DNA from: Thraustochytrium sp. TN22
Lineage: Eukaryota > Sar > Bigyra > Thraustochytrida > Thraustochytriidae
DNA length: 50,930 nt
Direction of reading: 5' to 3'
NCBI GenBank assembly: GCA_013306675.1
Contig: JABLUY010000257.1
Coordinates: forward strand, 1-50,930
Below the pieces are notes generated by a model. That model was given only the letters and a program-made list of their open reading frames with translations. It was not told where the DNA came from and made no database searches. Positions 1 to 8,757 of this stretch are shown here, piece after piece. Position 1 is the first letter of the stretch; every line of letters starts with the position of its first letter. The position numbers and the translations under genes are program-made.

Positions 1-2
1 GG

Positions 3-740
3 TACTACGGGGAGGCGCTGGACATCCGCCGGGAGGCCCTCGGGCCGCGGCACCCGTCCGTGGCGGAAACGCTCAACAACATGGCGGCTGCATACGACTC
101 ACAGGGCCTCTACGAGGATGCGCTGCGGTCCTACGGGGAGGCGCTGGACATCATGAGGGAGGCCCTCGGGCCGCGGCACCCGGACGTGGCGGGAACGCTC
201 AACAACATGGCCATCGTGTACAGGAATCAGGGCCGCTACGAGGATGCGCTGCGGTACTACGGGGAGGCGCTGGACATCCGCCGGGAGGCCCTCGGGCCGC
301 GGCACCCTTCCGTGGCGACAACGCTCAACAACATGGCCGTGACGTACGACTTCCAGGGCCGCTACGAGGATGCGCTGCGGTACTACGGGGAGGCGCTGGA
401 CATCCGCCGGGAGGCCCTCGGGCCGCGGCACCCTTCCGTGGCGGCAACGCTCAACAACATGGCGGCTGCATACGACTCACAGGGCCTCTACGAGGATGCG
501 CTGCGGTACTACGGGGAGGCGCTGGACATCAAAAGGGAGGCCCTCGGGCCGCGGCACCCTTCCGTCGCGGGCACGCTGTACAACATGGCGGCGCTGCACA
601 TGAAAAAGGGTCACTTCGCGACGGCGATGCCGCTGTTTGAAGAATCGCGAAGCATCTTTGAGGAGGTGCTTGGCCCGGCCCACGCAGAGACGGTGGACGC
701 TGCAGCTCAGGTCCGAGCCTGCCGCGATCAGATGCGTTGA
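3..740 (+). CDS. TPR (kinesin-light-chain-like) repeat protein, 3' part only
   Basis: The frame is open from the window edge to the stop at 740, so the start lies outside. It consists of 42-residue tetratricopeptide repeats of the kinesin-light-chain/TPR_12 type, each built around YEDALRYYGEALDI and REALGPRHP, giving about four full copies after a partial first one. The last unit is degenerate (from GHFATAMPLFEES) and ends CRDQMR. This tail matches the tail of the whole gene at 1699-3957, which ends CRDQLR, so the two are tandem paralogues. By analogy the missing N-terminus may carry the same HET/TIR-like module, but that is inference. TPRs of this class bind protein ligands; the partner is unknown. 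True kinesin light chain is unlikely, since no heptad N-terminus is visible and the repeats are far more uniform than in that family. Confidence 0.85.
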   Translation, partial: YYGEALDIRREALGPRHPSVAETLNNMAAAYDSQGLYEDALRSYGEALDIMREALGPRHPDVAGTLNNMAIVYRNQGRYEDALRYYGEALDIRREALGPRHPSVATTLNNMAVTYDFQGRYEDALRYYGEALDIRREALGPRHPSVAATLNNMAAAYDSQGLYEDALRYYGEALDIKREALGPRHPSVAGTLYNMAALHMKKGHFATAMPLFEESRSIFEEVLGPAHAETVDAAAQVRACRDQMR

Positions 741-1698
741 CTCGGGCTCTTACGACATGAGATGAGGGAGGCGAAGTCTCGAGAGATAAAGGAGATGTGA
801 GATAAAAATTGTCCTGCGTGTTGCAACAGATGCTGGTCTTGCCTGACAGTGAACACGATGCGGTCAGCATGGCTTGTAGTTCCTGACGGCAGCTGACTTC
901 CCAGAGAGACTCACTCTCTCAAGAACGAGCTTGCGTTTTCCACGCTCCTCGTCAGCGACGAGGTCCTCTCGACAGCCAGCGCAGTCGCAGCGGTCCAGCT
1001 CGTTCGAAGCACGATCCTTCATTGCTCACACCTTCGCCAAAGGTGCTGCACATCTACCGCGACGCCAGCGACGAGCTCCGCCTTGCCGTGGCGCGCTACA
1101 CTCTCCCGCGCAGCCGAAGAAGACGCCCGAGCCCGGCGCTTGCGCAGAAAGGACAGCCGCCGCCCGTCCCCAGCGGCGCCGCCCACTTCGAGGCACGCGG
1201 CAAGATGCCATGCACCTCGACGACCAGGTTGTCGCCGCCGCCGCGCCGAGCGCGCCGGAGATCGCGAGCGCAGCAGGCCCCTCCTCCCGCGGCGTCCGAG
1301 TCCTCGGCGGTGATGAGTGCTTGCGCGCAGTGCGCGAGCGCCCTCTGAGTCGGGCAGGCTGTGCAGGCGAGGACCGGGACCCGGCGCTTGCCGTGCAGGC
1401 GCGTGAGCGCAGCGCAATCCTGAGCGCGGCTGAGAGCGGGCGAGGGCGGCTGAGAGCGGCTGAGAGCGCTGAGAGCGGCTGAGAGCGCCTCTTCTCGCTC
1501 TCCTCCGTTCTCCTCCGCTGCAGCCTGCTCTGCCCAAGCCCGGCTGTGCAAGCCCGCACACCCCGGGCCAGCGCGCCGGCCCGAGAGCGGCCGAGTCGAG
1601 CCTGAGAGCGGCCGCCGGCGCGCCCAGCGCCGCCTGCAGAGCCCGTTCGCCTCGTCTCGCCGGCGGCGCGACGCCTCAGCGCCGCGCGCGCCGCCAGC
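741..1698. other. Intergenic region with decanucleotide repeat
   Basis: No gene is recognised between the two TPR genes. At about 1429-1490 there is a run of imperfect copies of GCTGAGAGCG, and the wider stretch 1060-1690 is very GC-rich. Frames open on both strands here are Arg/Ala/Ser-rich and look like composition artefacts. The region presumably holds the 3' end of the upstream gene and the promoter and leader of the downstream one. Confidence 0.5.
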
Positions 1699-3957
1699 AT
1701 GTCGGGCTTCTTCTCGCACGCGCGGGCCAGCCTGCGCCGCAGCCTGGACGGCCGCCGCGAGAGCGCGCGCTACCTCGCCGAGGAGGCCAAGATCGTGGAC
1801 TACCGCAGCATCAGCCTCTACGCGGTGCAAATGGTGCTCAAGGGCGTGCTGGACGGCAAGCTCGCGGAGGACGTCGTGCTGGTCGTGGCGCTCCGCGAGC
1901 TCGGTGAGAAGGTGGACAAGGGCGCCACGCTGCGGATCGTGGCCGAGGTCGGGGACGACCTCGTCCAGGTCAAGGCCGCGTACGTGGACGAGGAGCTCTT
2001 TGTGATGCTGGGCCAGGACGTGGCCCTCAAGCCGCGCGAGGACTGGAGCACCGAGGACATCGCGGAGCACGTCGTCATGTCGCGCACGCTCAGGATGCCC
2101 CCGGACCAGGCCTTTTACCTCAACGCGCTCCCGCCAGGAGCCGTGGGCGGGCGCTTCCAGGGCACGTTTACAAGCCAGGCGCGTCGCTGCCGCTTCGCCG
2201 ACCTCGTGCACGCGCTCGAGGGGCACTTCAGGGACCAAGACCCCAAGGGTGTCTTCGTGTGGCTGGACCTGTTCTGCGCCAGCCAGCCGCTCCTCACAAG
2301 CCAGGACCGGCCCGCCGCTGCGGTCCAGGCGCGGCGCGAGGAGATCTTGACGACCGGCCTCCACGAGGCCATCACGCGCTTCGACAGCGCCATCATCTTC
2401 TTCGACAGGTGGGACAAGCCCCTGCCCCTGCAGCGCGCCTGGTGCGTGTGGGAGATCTACGGTGCCGTCCGCAGCGGCCGCCCCATCGACGTGGTCTACG
2501 CGCCCGGCGAGGAGGACCGCTTCGTAGAGCAGCTGCTCAACGATCCACGCGCGATCGCCACGATCATGGCCCGCAACATGGACATGCGGGGTGCGGCATG
2601 CTGGAAGGCCGAGGACAAGGCCATGATCGACCGGTCCGTGACCGAGAAGCTGGAGGGCGGCTACAGCACCCTGAACATGGAGATCCAGGGCCGGCAGCGC
2701 GCCTGGCTCGCCGCGATCGCTCGCGACCGCGTCGCCCAGCTCAGGCAGCGCGGCGACGGAGACCCCCTGGAAATGAGCAGAATGCTGAACCAAGCGGCGA
2801 TGCTGCTGAATCGCCATGGCGACTATGAGGAAGCGCTGCAGTACTTCGGGGAGGCGCTGGACATCATGAGGGAGGCCCTCGGGCCGCGGCATCCCGATGT
2901 GGCGACAGCGCTCAACAACATGGCGAGTGTGTACGACTCCCAGGGCCGCTACGAGGATGCGCTGCGGTACTACGGGGAGGCGCTGGACATCAGCCGGGAG
3001 GCCCTCGGGCCGCGGCACCCGGACGTGGCGGACACGCTCAACAACATGGCGGTCGTGTACGACTCCCAGGGCCGCTACGAGGATGCGCTGCGCTACTACA
3101 ACGAGGCGCTGGAGCTGTACAGGGAGGCCCTCGGGCCGCGGCACCCGTCCGTGGCACAGACGCTCAACAACATGGCGATCGTGTACGCGGCCCAGGGCCG
3201 CTACGAGGATGCGCTGCGCTACTACAACGAGGCGCTGGAGCTGACACGGGAGGCCCTCGGGCCGCGGCACCCGGACGTGGCGGACACGCTCAACAACATA
3301 GGCATGGTGTACGACTCCCAGGGCCGCTACGAGGATGCGCTGCGCTACTACAACGAGGCGCTGGAGCTGTACAGGGAGGCCCTCGGGCCGCGGCACCCGT
3401 CCGTGGCACAGACGCTCAACAACATGGCGATCGTGTACGCGGCCCAGGGCCGCTACGAGGATGCGCTGCGCTACTACAACGAGGCGCTGGAGCTGACACG
3501 GGAGGCCCTCGGGCCGCGGCACCCGGACGTGGCGGACACGCTCAACAACATGGGCATGGTGTACGACTCCCAGGGCCGCTACGAGGATGCGCTGCGCTAC
3601 TACAACGAGGCGCTGGAGCTGTACAGGGAGGCCCTCGGGCCGCGGCACCCGTCCGTGGCACAGACGCTCAACAACATGGCGAACGTGTACGAGGCCCAGG
3701 GCCGCTACGAGGATGCGCTGCGCTACTACAACGAGGCGCTGGAGCTGACACGGGAGGCCCTCGGGCCGCGGCACCCGGACGTGGCGGTATCCTTGTACGG
3801 CATCGCGAACGTCCGCTTTGCCCAGCGCCGATTCCGTGATGCCTTGCCTCTATTTGAGCAAGCCCGAGACATCTACACGGAGGCCATTGGTCCCGAGTAC
3901 GAGTGGGCGGTGAATGCACGAGCTCAGATCCAACGCTGCCGCGACCAATTGCGCTGA
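1699..3957 (+). CDS. HET/TIR-like effector-domain protein with eight KLC-type TPRs
   Basis: The 752-residue protein starts at the ATG at 1699. Residues about 1-145 form a domain I do not recognise. Residues about 150-285 resemble the HET/TIR-like fold: a hydrophobic strand ending in WLDLFCASQ (188-196, compare W-I-D-x-x-C-I-N-Q of HET domains), then a helix-rich part, then a strand and RAWCVWE (246-252, compare R-G-W-T-x-Q-E). Residues 374-709 hold eight 42-residue TPRs with REALGPRHP in each, and a degenerate ninth closes the protein. From unit three on, the repeats alternate as near-identical 84-residue pairs. HET and TIR domains often act as cell-death or NADase effectors, and TPR arrays as ligand sensors, so a role as an NLR-like receptor is an attractive inference. 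The assignment rests on motif pattern only. The upstream gene is a paralogue. Confidence 0.85.
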   Translation: MSGFFSHARASLRRSLDGRRESARYLAEEAKIVDYRSISLYAVQMVLKGVLDGKLAEDVVLVVALRELGEKVDKGATLRIVAEVGDDLVQVKAAYVDEELFVMLGQDVALKPREDWSTEDIAEHVVMSRTLRMPPDQAFYLNALPPGAVGGRFQGTFTSQARRCRFADLVHALEGHFRDQDPKGVFVWLDLFCASQPLLTSQDRPAAAVQARREEILTTGLHEAITRFDSAIIFFDRWDKPLPLQRAWCVWEIYGAVRSGRPIDVVYAPGEEDRFVEQLLNDPRAIATIMARNMDMRGAACWKAEDKAMIDRSVTEKLEGGYSTLNMEIQGRQRAWLAAIARDRVAQLRQRGDGDPLEMSRMLNQAAMLLNRHGDYEEALQYFGEALDIMREALGPRHPDVATALNNMASVYDSQGRYEDALRYYGEALDISREALGPRHPDVADTLNNMAVVYDSQGRYEDALRYYNEALELYREALGPRHPSVAQTLNNMAIVYAAQGRYEDALRYYNEALELTREALGPRHPDVADTLNNIGMVYDSQGRYEDALRYYNEALELYREALGPRHPSVAQTLNNMAIVYAAQGRYEDALRYYNEALELTREALGPRHPDVADTLNNMGMVYDSQGRYEDALRYYNEALELYREALGPRHPSVAQTLNNMANVYEAQGRYEDALRYYNEALELTREALGPRHPDVAVSLYGIANVRFAQRRFRDALPLFEQARDIYTEAIGPEYEWAVNARAQIQRCRDQLR
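2818..3825 (+). repeat. Tandem 126-bp TPR-coding repeat with 252-bp higher-order period
   Basis: Eight in-frame units of 126 bp encode the TPRs. Units 3-8 (3070-3825) fall into three successive 252-bp blocks that are almost identical in DNA, third codon positions included; they alternate ELYREALGPRHPSVAQ and ELTREALGPRHPDVAD types. Such silent-site identity points to recent unequal crossing over or gene conversion. Confidence 0.9.
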
Positions 3958-4879
3958 TGCGGCGATCGCGAGACTCATGAATGATGTTTGTTTTCTTGCA
4001 ATGTGTCGCTGCCATGCATGGCTGCTGTTCCTCATGCTGACCTTGATGAATCGCGCTGTAAGATGTGGCGAGGGAAGTGATGGATGCGGTGATGGGCGAC
4101 TTGCGCTTCCCCGCGGTGGTTGGCGCCAACAAGAACGTGCAACCACAGCTGCTCGCGTCATGGACAGTACGACATGGCGTGGAGGGGCTCCCAGGAAAGC
4201 GAGCGCTTCCTTGTCCCGCACACCTTCCGCAACGGGACTTGAGGCGATCACACCAACGACTACGGCATCGTAGTCAGCAAAGAGGAGCGCAAGCATGTGC
4301 TGCGCGTCGCCATGGCCGCCTTTGAGGACAGCACGGGCATGCAGCGCTTCTTCGACGTGACGGACAGGTCCACCGCGGCGCGGGCCGGCACCTACGTCTG
4401 ACCAGGGCGACGACTGCGCGCTGCACCGGGCCTGGTTGGGATCGGTAACTTCCCCCACGCACAAGGGCTGCTTCAGCTACGACTCGGACTATCATACCGC
4501 TGACCGGGCCCACCTAGACGTTCGTGTGAAGGAGCGGTGGATGGTGCCGCCGTCTTGCACGGCGCGCAGCTCGACATTGGCGTCGTGCCGCGGCCCGCGT
4601 CCTTGCTCGACTTCGCCTGCATGCCCTGCCTGCGCCTCATCTTTCTCGCGATGACGACGGCTCGCACAAGTTTCAGTACCATGCCTTCAACAGCTTCTCC
4701 AAGGACAAGGACAAGGAGGTCGCCCCGTCAGCTGCACGTCCAACGGCGGCACCTCGGGCTCCTGCACGCTCAAGCTGCTTCGCAAGCCGTGAATTTGCTC
4801 CGCCGCCGGCGGTACATGACAGACACAGGAAACCATTGCTAAAACCATTTGATGATGTGAGTTATTTTGTCAGGTTGGC
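3958..4879 (+). pseudogene. Decayed coding-like segments, family uncertain
   Basis: No intact gene is present. Short stretches on the plus strand read like real protein in different frames. At about 4256-4401 the peptide includes SKEERKHVLRVAMAAFE and ends at a stop after AGTYV. At about 4464-4490 there is GCFSYDSDYH. At about 4646-4720 there is KFQYHAFNSFSKDKDKEV. The order (an ER..I..AM..F-like helix, then GC.S) faintly recalls astacin metalloproteases, but no HExxH zinc motif is readable, so the family is a weak guess. Stops and frame changes separate the pieces, which suggests a dead gene rather than introns. Confidence 0.25.
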
Positions 4880-6559
4880 TTAAGCCGCCACCGGCTGCGG
4901 TGGCTTATGGATCGCCGGCGGTGCGTCTTGTTGCTGCTGCACCAGCGGAAGAACAGGGCGTCCGGAGTCAGCTTTGATGCTGGAGATACCGGCCTTGCCC
5001 ATGGAATTCGCGGCCTTGACAAACGCAGCGCCATGCGTGGAGCTTACCCGCGAGCGCTTGGTCGTCGAGGTCTTGGGCGTGCGCGTGCTGGCAACCTGCT
5101 GCGAGTCGGTGTTCTCCTCGCCATCAGAGATGTCCACGTAGATGGGCTCGCGACTGAAGACCGGCCTTGGCGCGCTCCGTGGAGCTGGGGTGGGCGACGC
5201 GCTCCGCAGGGCCGGTGCAGGCGAGGTGCTGCGGCCGCCGGTCCCGCTGCCGCGCTGGTCGCCCTGGTTGCACTCGCCCCCAAGGAACGCCGCGAAACCA
5301 TCTGTTGCGCTGACGAGCTCTGCAACGTCGCGCTGGACCTTCATTGTCGAAGCCGTGTACGCCTCCCACGCAGCAGACCGACCGGTGCGCAGATTCTGGC
5401 GCTTCCTGTCCAGGTCCTTCAGCTGCTTGCAAAGCTCGCCCTCTTCCGCGCGCTTCTGTACCACAACTTCCCTCCGCTTGGCCGCTTCTTCCTCAGCCTG
5501 CTTCGCCGCGTTCAGGAGCTCCTCGAGCCTCTGACGCTTGCTCTCGAGGCGGCGTTCCTCCTCCGCAAGGCACTCCTTGATCCAGGTGGCCTTTTGCTTC
5601 AGGAGCTCCGACCTCCGCTGGACCTTGCCTCGGTGGCCCTCTGCCTCCTGCAAGTCGGCTTTGACCGCAGTGCGCTTCTTCTGGATCGCGGCGCACGCGG
5701 CGTCCACTTCGGCGTACTCCTTCATCTTCTCGGCCTCCAGTTGGCGGAATTCGGCCTCCTTGGTCTTGATTGTTTGCGTCTCGCGTTGCACCTTCTCCCG
5801 TGTCTCGAAGATGGCGGCCAGAGCGGGCTGCAGCTTCTTCAGAAAGGCAGTCTTGGCGACATCCGTCTGTGCTTGGGCCAGCGTCTGCCTGATGGCCAGG
5901 CTTTGTGTGGCCTGGAGCGCCTCGTTGGCTTGCTTCAGCGCCGGCATCGCCGACCCCGTCATCGTCTCGTAGAAGGACATGATCCCGCCCTGAATGTCCT
6001 TGATGCTCTTGGCGGCGTCCTGGTACGAGCTCGTCTCGGGCAAGCGCTGCACCATCAGCGTCACAAACTCGCTCGCCTCTCGCCAGCCGGCATGGATTTT
6101 GGTGGCGAGCTCCATGCACTGAGCGAGCCGGTTGTCGCCGGAGGCCCTGCAGGAAGCAAGGAGCAGCGAGAAGGTCGGGACGCGCCGCGTCGCCTCCTGC
6201 ACCGCAACCAGCGTGGGAGCCGCCGTGGTGCTCTGCAGCCGCTTGTCCTGCTTCGCCGCTGCCTCGCTCAGCGCAGCGATGGCCTCCCCGCAAACCCGCA
6301 TGAAGTTGCCCAGGAACGAGTGCAGCCCCTCGCGCGCGCGGTACGCCGCCTCCTTGGCGTCGTCCAGCCCGCGCGTGACCTCGTCCCCCGTCAAGACCTC
6401 GAGCGCCCCTTGGGGCTCGCGGGCACCCGCCGCCTCCATGACGCGCGACTTGACCTTTGCCCACTTGGTCGCGCACGGCTCCAGCAGCTGCTGCAGCGCC
6501 TCCAGCGACGCCGCCACGGCCTGCACCTTGGTCTTGGCCTCCTGCTGCCGCTGCATCAT
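4880..6559 (-). CDS. Uncharacterised coiled-coil protein
   Basis: The 559-residue protein starts at the minus-strand ATG at 6559 and ends at the TAA at 4880-4882. The first 250 residues are predicted helical and alanine-rich. A long charged coiled coil with many E/K/R/Q heptads follows (roughly residues 220-390, for example KTKEAEFRQLEAEKMKEYAE). The C-terminal 150 residues are low-complexity and Ser/Pro/Thr-rich, including repeated SPAPALRSASPTPAPRSAP-like sequence, and are probably disordered. No enzymatic motif, signal peptide or membrane segment is visible. A cytoskeletal or scaffolding role is possible but unproven. The neighbour at 7447 is also a coiled-coil protein and is divergent, without obvious sequence similarity. 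Confidence 0.75.
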   Translation of the reverse strand: MMQRQQEAKTKVQAVAASLEALQQLLEPCATKWAKVKSRVMEAAGAREPQGALEVLTGDEVTRGLDDAKEAAYRAREGLHSFLGNFMRVCGEAIAALSEAAAKQDKRLQSTTAAPTLVAVQEATRRVPTFSLLLASCRASGDNRLAQCMELATKIHAGWREASEFVTLMVQRLPETSSYQDAAKSIKDIQGGIMSFYETMTGSAMPALKQANEALQATQSLAIRQTLAQAQTDVAKTAFLKKLQPALAAIFETREKVQRETQTIKTKEAEFRQLEAEKMKEYAEVDAACAAIQKKRTAVKADLQEAEGHRGKVQRRSELLKQKATWIKECLAEEERRLESKRQRLEELLNAAKQAEEEAAKRREVVVQKRAEEGELCKQLKDLDRKRQNLRTGRSAAWEAYTASTMKVQRDVAELVSATDGFAAFLGGECNQGDQRGSGTGGRSTSPAPALRSASPTPAPRSAPRPVFSREPIYVDISDGEENTDSQQVASTRTPKTSTTKRSRVSSTHGAAFVKAANSMGKAGISSIKADSGRPVLPLVQQQQDAPPAIHKPPQPVAA

Positions 6560-7446
6560 CGCTCGCTTCCCCCTTTCTGCTCAGCTGTTTGGGTTCTGCT
6601 GCTGCGCCGCGCCGTGCTCGCCAAAGGGGACAGGACACTCCCGTCGCGTCTTGCGAGACGGCACGCGGGAGCGCCGTGGGATTGTGGCAGGAGCCGGGCG
6701 CGCGTCTCGGACCAAGGCAACGCCGAACGCCGAGACGGAGTCAGAGCTGCACTGCTTCCTCGCTCGCTTCGCCTGCTCGCTCCGAGCCTGCCTGGCCGTG
6801 CTTAATTGCGGGGTTCACCACGCCGTCGCATCGCGTCCTGCGAGACTGCGACAGGAGCGCGAAGGGATTCTCGCACGAAGTTGCCCGTGAAAACCTTGCG
6901 GACAAGCTCCTCGCAGCACCGACTGTGGTATCCTGTCAAGTCTGGCGGTCGCGGCAGGCGGTGCCCCACGACCGCGTCAGCGCAAGCGACCAGCTCCGCA
7001 CGGCGGCGTCGCGCTGCATGGCCTTGGTCATCCTCCTCCAGCCCGACGCGACAACCTGCTGCACCGCCTGCGCCGAGATGGGCAGGCACCGCCCGTGCCC
7101 GGCTACGACAAGCTTCGCTTCCAGCTCGAGGTGATGCAAGAGCACCGCAGCTGCCCAGGCGTCCTCCGCGATGTCCTCCGCGGCGCTCGTACCGCAGTGG
7201 CCGTGCCGGAGCACCGCGGGAGCGCGGTGGGAGCGCAGCACACTGTGGCACGGGCAGGAGGGCGGCTGCGTCTGGCGAGACGGGGCCGGGCGCAGCGCGG
7301 CGTCGGCGGCGGCGGCGGGGAGAAGAGGAGGCAGCAGACCCGCAACCCGACCTCAGCACAATAAGGACGAGCCAAGTAGAGCAGAGCTGGGCAGAGCAAC
7401 GAGAAGGCAGCAGACCCGCAACCCGAACCGGGCGGAGCGGAGCAGC
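6560..7446. promoter_or_regulatory. Shared intergenic region between two divergent coiled-coil genes
   Basis: This 0.9-kb stretch separates the divergent starts at 6559 and 7447 and must contain both promoters. It carries an imperfect 40-bp direct repeat (about 6648-6690 and 6836-6880, both with CTTGCGAGAC/CCTGCGAGAC followed by GGGATT) and an exact 22-bp repeat near the downstream start (7329-7350 and 7405-7426). No protein family is recognised in its open frames. Confidence 0.45.
7329..7426. repeat. Exact 22-bp direct repeat before a start codon
   Basis: The sequence beginning AGGCAGCAGACCCGCAACCC occurs at 7329-7350 and again at 7405-7426, 76 bp apart. The second copy ends 20 bp before the chosen ATG at 7447, so it lies in the leader. 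Origin by local duplication is likely; a regulatory role is only possible. Confidence 0.8.
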
Positions 7447-8757
7447 ATGACCAGGAGCGGCCAGCATTCGCAGCACACGCAGAGCGACAGCTCGGTCGCG
7501 TCCATGCTGACGGTGGACGGCACGGCGCGGGGCAAGCGCCGCGCTGACCGCGCACCGCAAGAGCCGCAGCCGATCAAGTCGGCGCGCAGCAACCACGCGC
7601 GCAGCACCCATGCCAGCGCCATCGCCAAGGTCAACGGGCTCACGCAGGGTGACAACCTGGTGGACGTGTACACCGACCAGTACGAGGACGAGAACCAGAC
7701 GCAGGTGCAGCTGGACAGCAACCTGATGGCCACGCTGGGGTCTGCCGATCGCGAGAATGAGAATGCCACCAGGGCCGTCCAGGTGGTGGTTCGGCACATC
7801 GACGAAACTCGCAACTTCATCCGCCATGCGCAGAACCAGGCCATGGCCTGCATCCAGGGCGCTACTGAGCGCCGCCTGGAGCAGGCTCGCGAGATCGTCC
7901 AGCACAAGCAGAAGAGCGCCGAGCAGACCCAGCGCATCGCGCAGATGAAGGCGCAGGTCAACGAGCTCATCGCCAAGCGCAAGGAGATGAAGAAGCAGGC
8001 CCGGGAGACGCTCGACAGGGTCAAGCGCGCGGAGGACGCGCTGAGGGAGCGAGAGGAAGCGGACGCCAGGGTCGTGCCAGTGGACCCGGCCCCTGCAGCC
8101 GCCGCGGACGAGGCGGCTCTCGAGCAGCTCAAGGAGGAGTTTCGGGAACTCAAGAGGGAGCTCGACGAGGCCAAGGCTGAGAAGGAGAATCTCGAACTGC
8201 TGCTCAAGGAGGCCGAGGAGGCCAAGAAGGAAGCCAACAGCAACATCGGCGAGCTGATGCAGACTGCGGAGGGTCAGGACTTTTTGCGGAACTGGGTCTT
8301 CACTGACCTCGCCGTGAAGGAGATCCGCGACCGCCAGGCCGCCACCATGCTGGCGAGCTACAACTCCTATGTGACGGCGCGCACCGGGTACGAGAGCGAG
8401 GCTACTGCCTTCGTGGCCCGCATCCTGGACGACAGCTTCAGCCTCGTCATCTCGGCCGAGCAGAAGGCGGCCCTCCAGAATGACAAGTGGAGGTGCGGCC
8501 CGGTGCGCAAGGGCGCGGCCTACCCGGTCGTCCGCGACATTCTGGCGGCCAATGGCCTAGCTCCTGGCCTTGCTGGCTTTGACCAGATCCTGAAGAAGAC
8601 CAACCAGGACTGGGATGGTGCCTACGAGCTCGTGTGTAAGCTGCTGGTGGAGGCGGCCGAGCTAGAGGCTTGCGATAAGGTCACCAGCGTCATCACGGCC
8701 GCGCTCAAGTCGCTCCGCGAGGAGACCATGCCCCGCGCCCTCCTCACGAACGCCTAA
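7447..8757 (+). CDS. Uncharacterised coiled-coil protein
   Basis: I choose the ATG at 7447 (436 residues). The same frame is open upstream, but that part is Arg/Gly/Ala-rich and unlike protein. The first 80 residues are polar and probably disordered. Residues about 90-290 form a long coiled coil (for example EQLKEEFRELKRELDEAK). The C-terminal 150 residues look like a compact helical domain (from about GQDFLRNWVFTDLAVKEI to the end) containing DKWRCGPVRKGAAYP. I do not recognise that domain. A potential AATAAA polyadenylation signal lies 27 bp after the stop. Function is unknown; a structural cytoskeletal or ciliary role would fit the coiled coil but nothing proves it. Confidence 0.8.
   Translation: MTRSGQHSQHTQSDSSVASMLTVDGTARGKRRADRAPQEPQPIKSARSNHARSTHASAIAKVNGLTQGDNLVDVYTDQYEDENQTQVQLDSNLMATLGSADRENENATRAVQVVVRHIDETRNFIRHAQNQAMACIQGATERRLEQAREIVQHKQKSAEQTQRIAQMKAQVNELIAKRKEMKKQARETLDRVKRAEDALREREEADARVVPVDPAPAAAADEAALEQLKEEFRELKRELDEAKAEKENLELLLKEAEEAKKEANSNIGELMQTAEGQDFLRNWVFTDLAVKEIRDRQAATMLASYNSYVTARTGYESEATAFVARILDDSFSLVISAEQKAALQNDKWRCGPVRKGAAYPVVRDILAANGLAPGLAGFDQILKKTNQDWDGAYELVCKLLVEAAELEACDKVTSVITAALKSLREETMPRALLTNA

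Noticed and set aside
1096-3774. 892-codon open frame on the minus strand
   Set aside because: It lies antisense to the TPR gene. It stays open because the GC-rich TPR codons repeat without producing antisense stops; the plus frame matches a known domain family.
2818-3825. CRISPR-like regular repeat array
   Set aside because: The repeats are contiguous, in frame and encode TPRs; there are no unique spacers and the context is eukaryotic.
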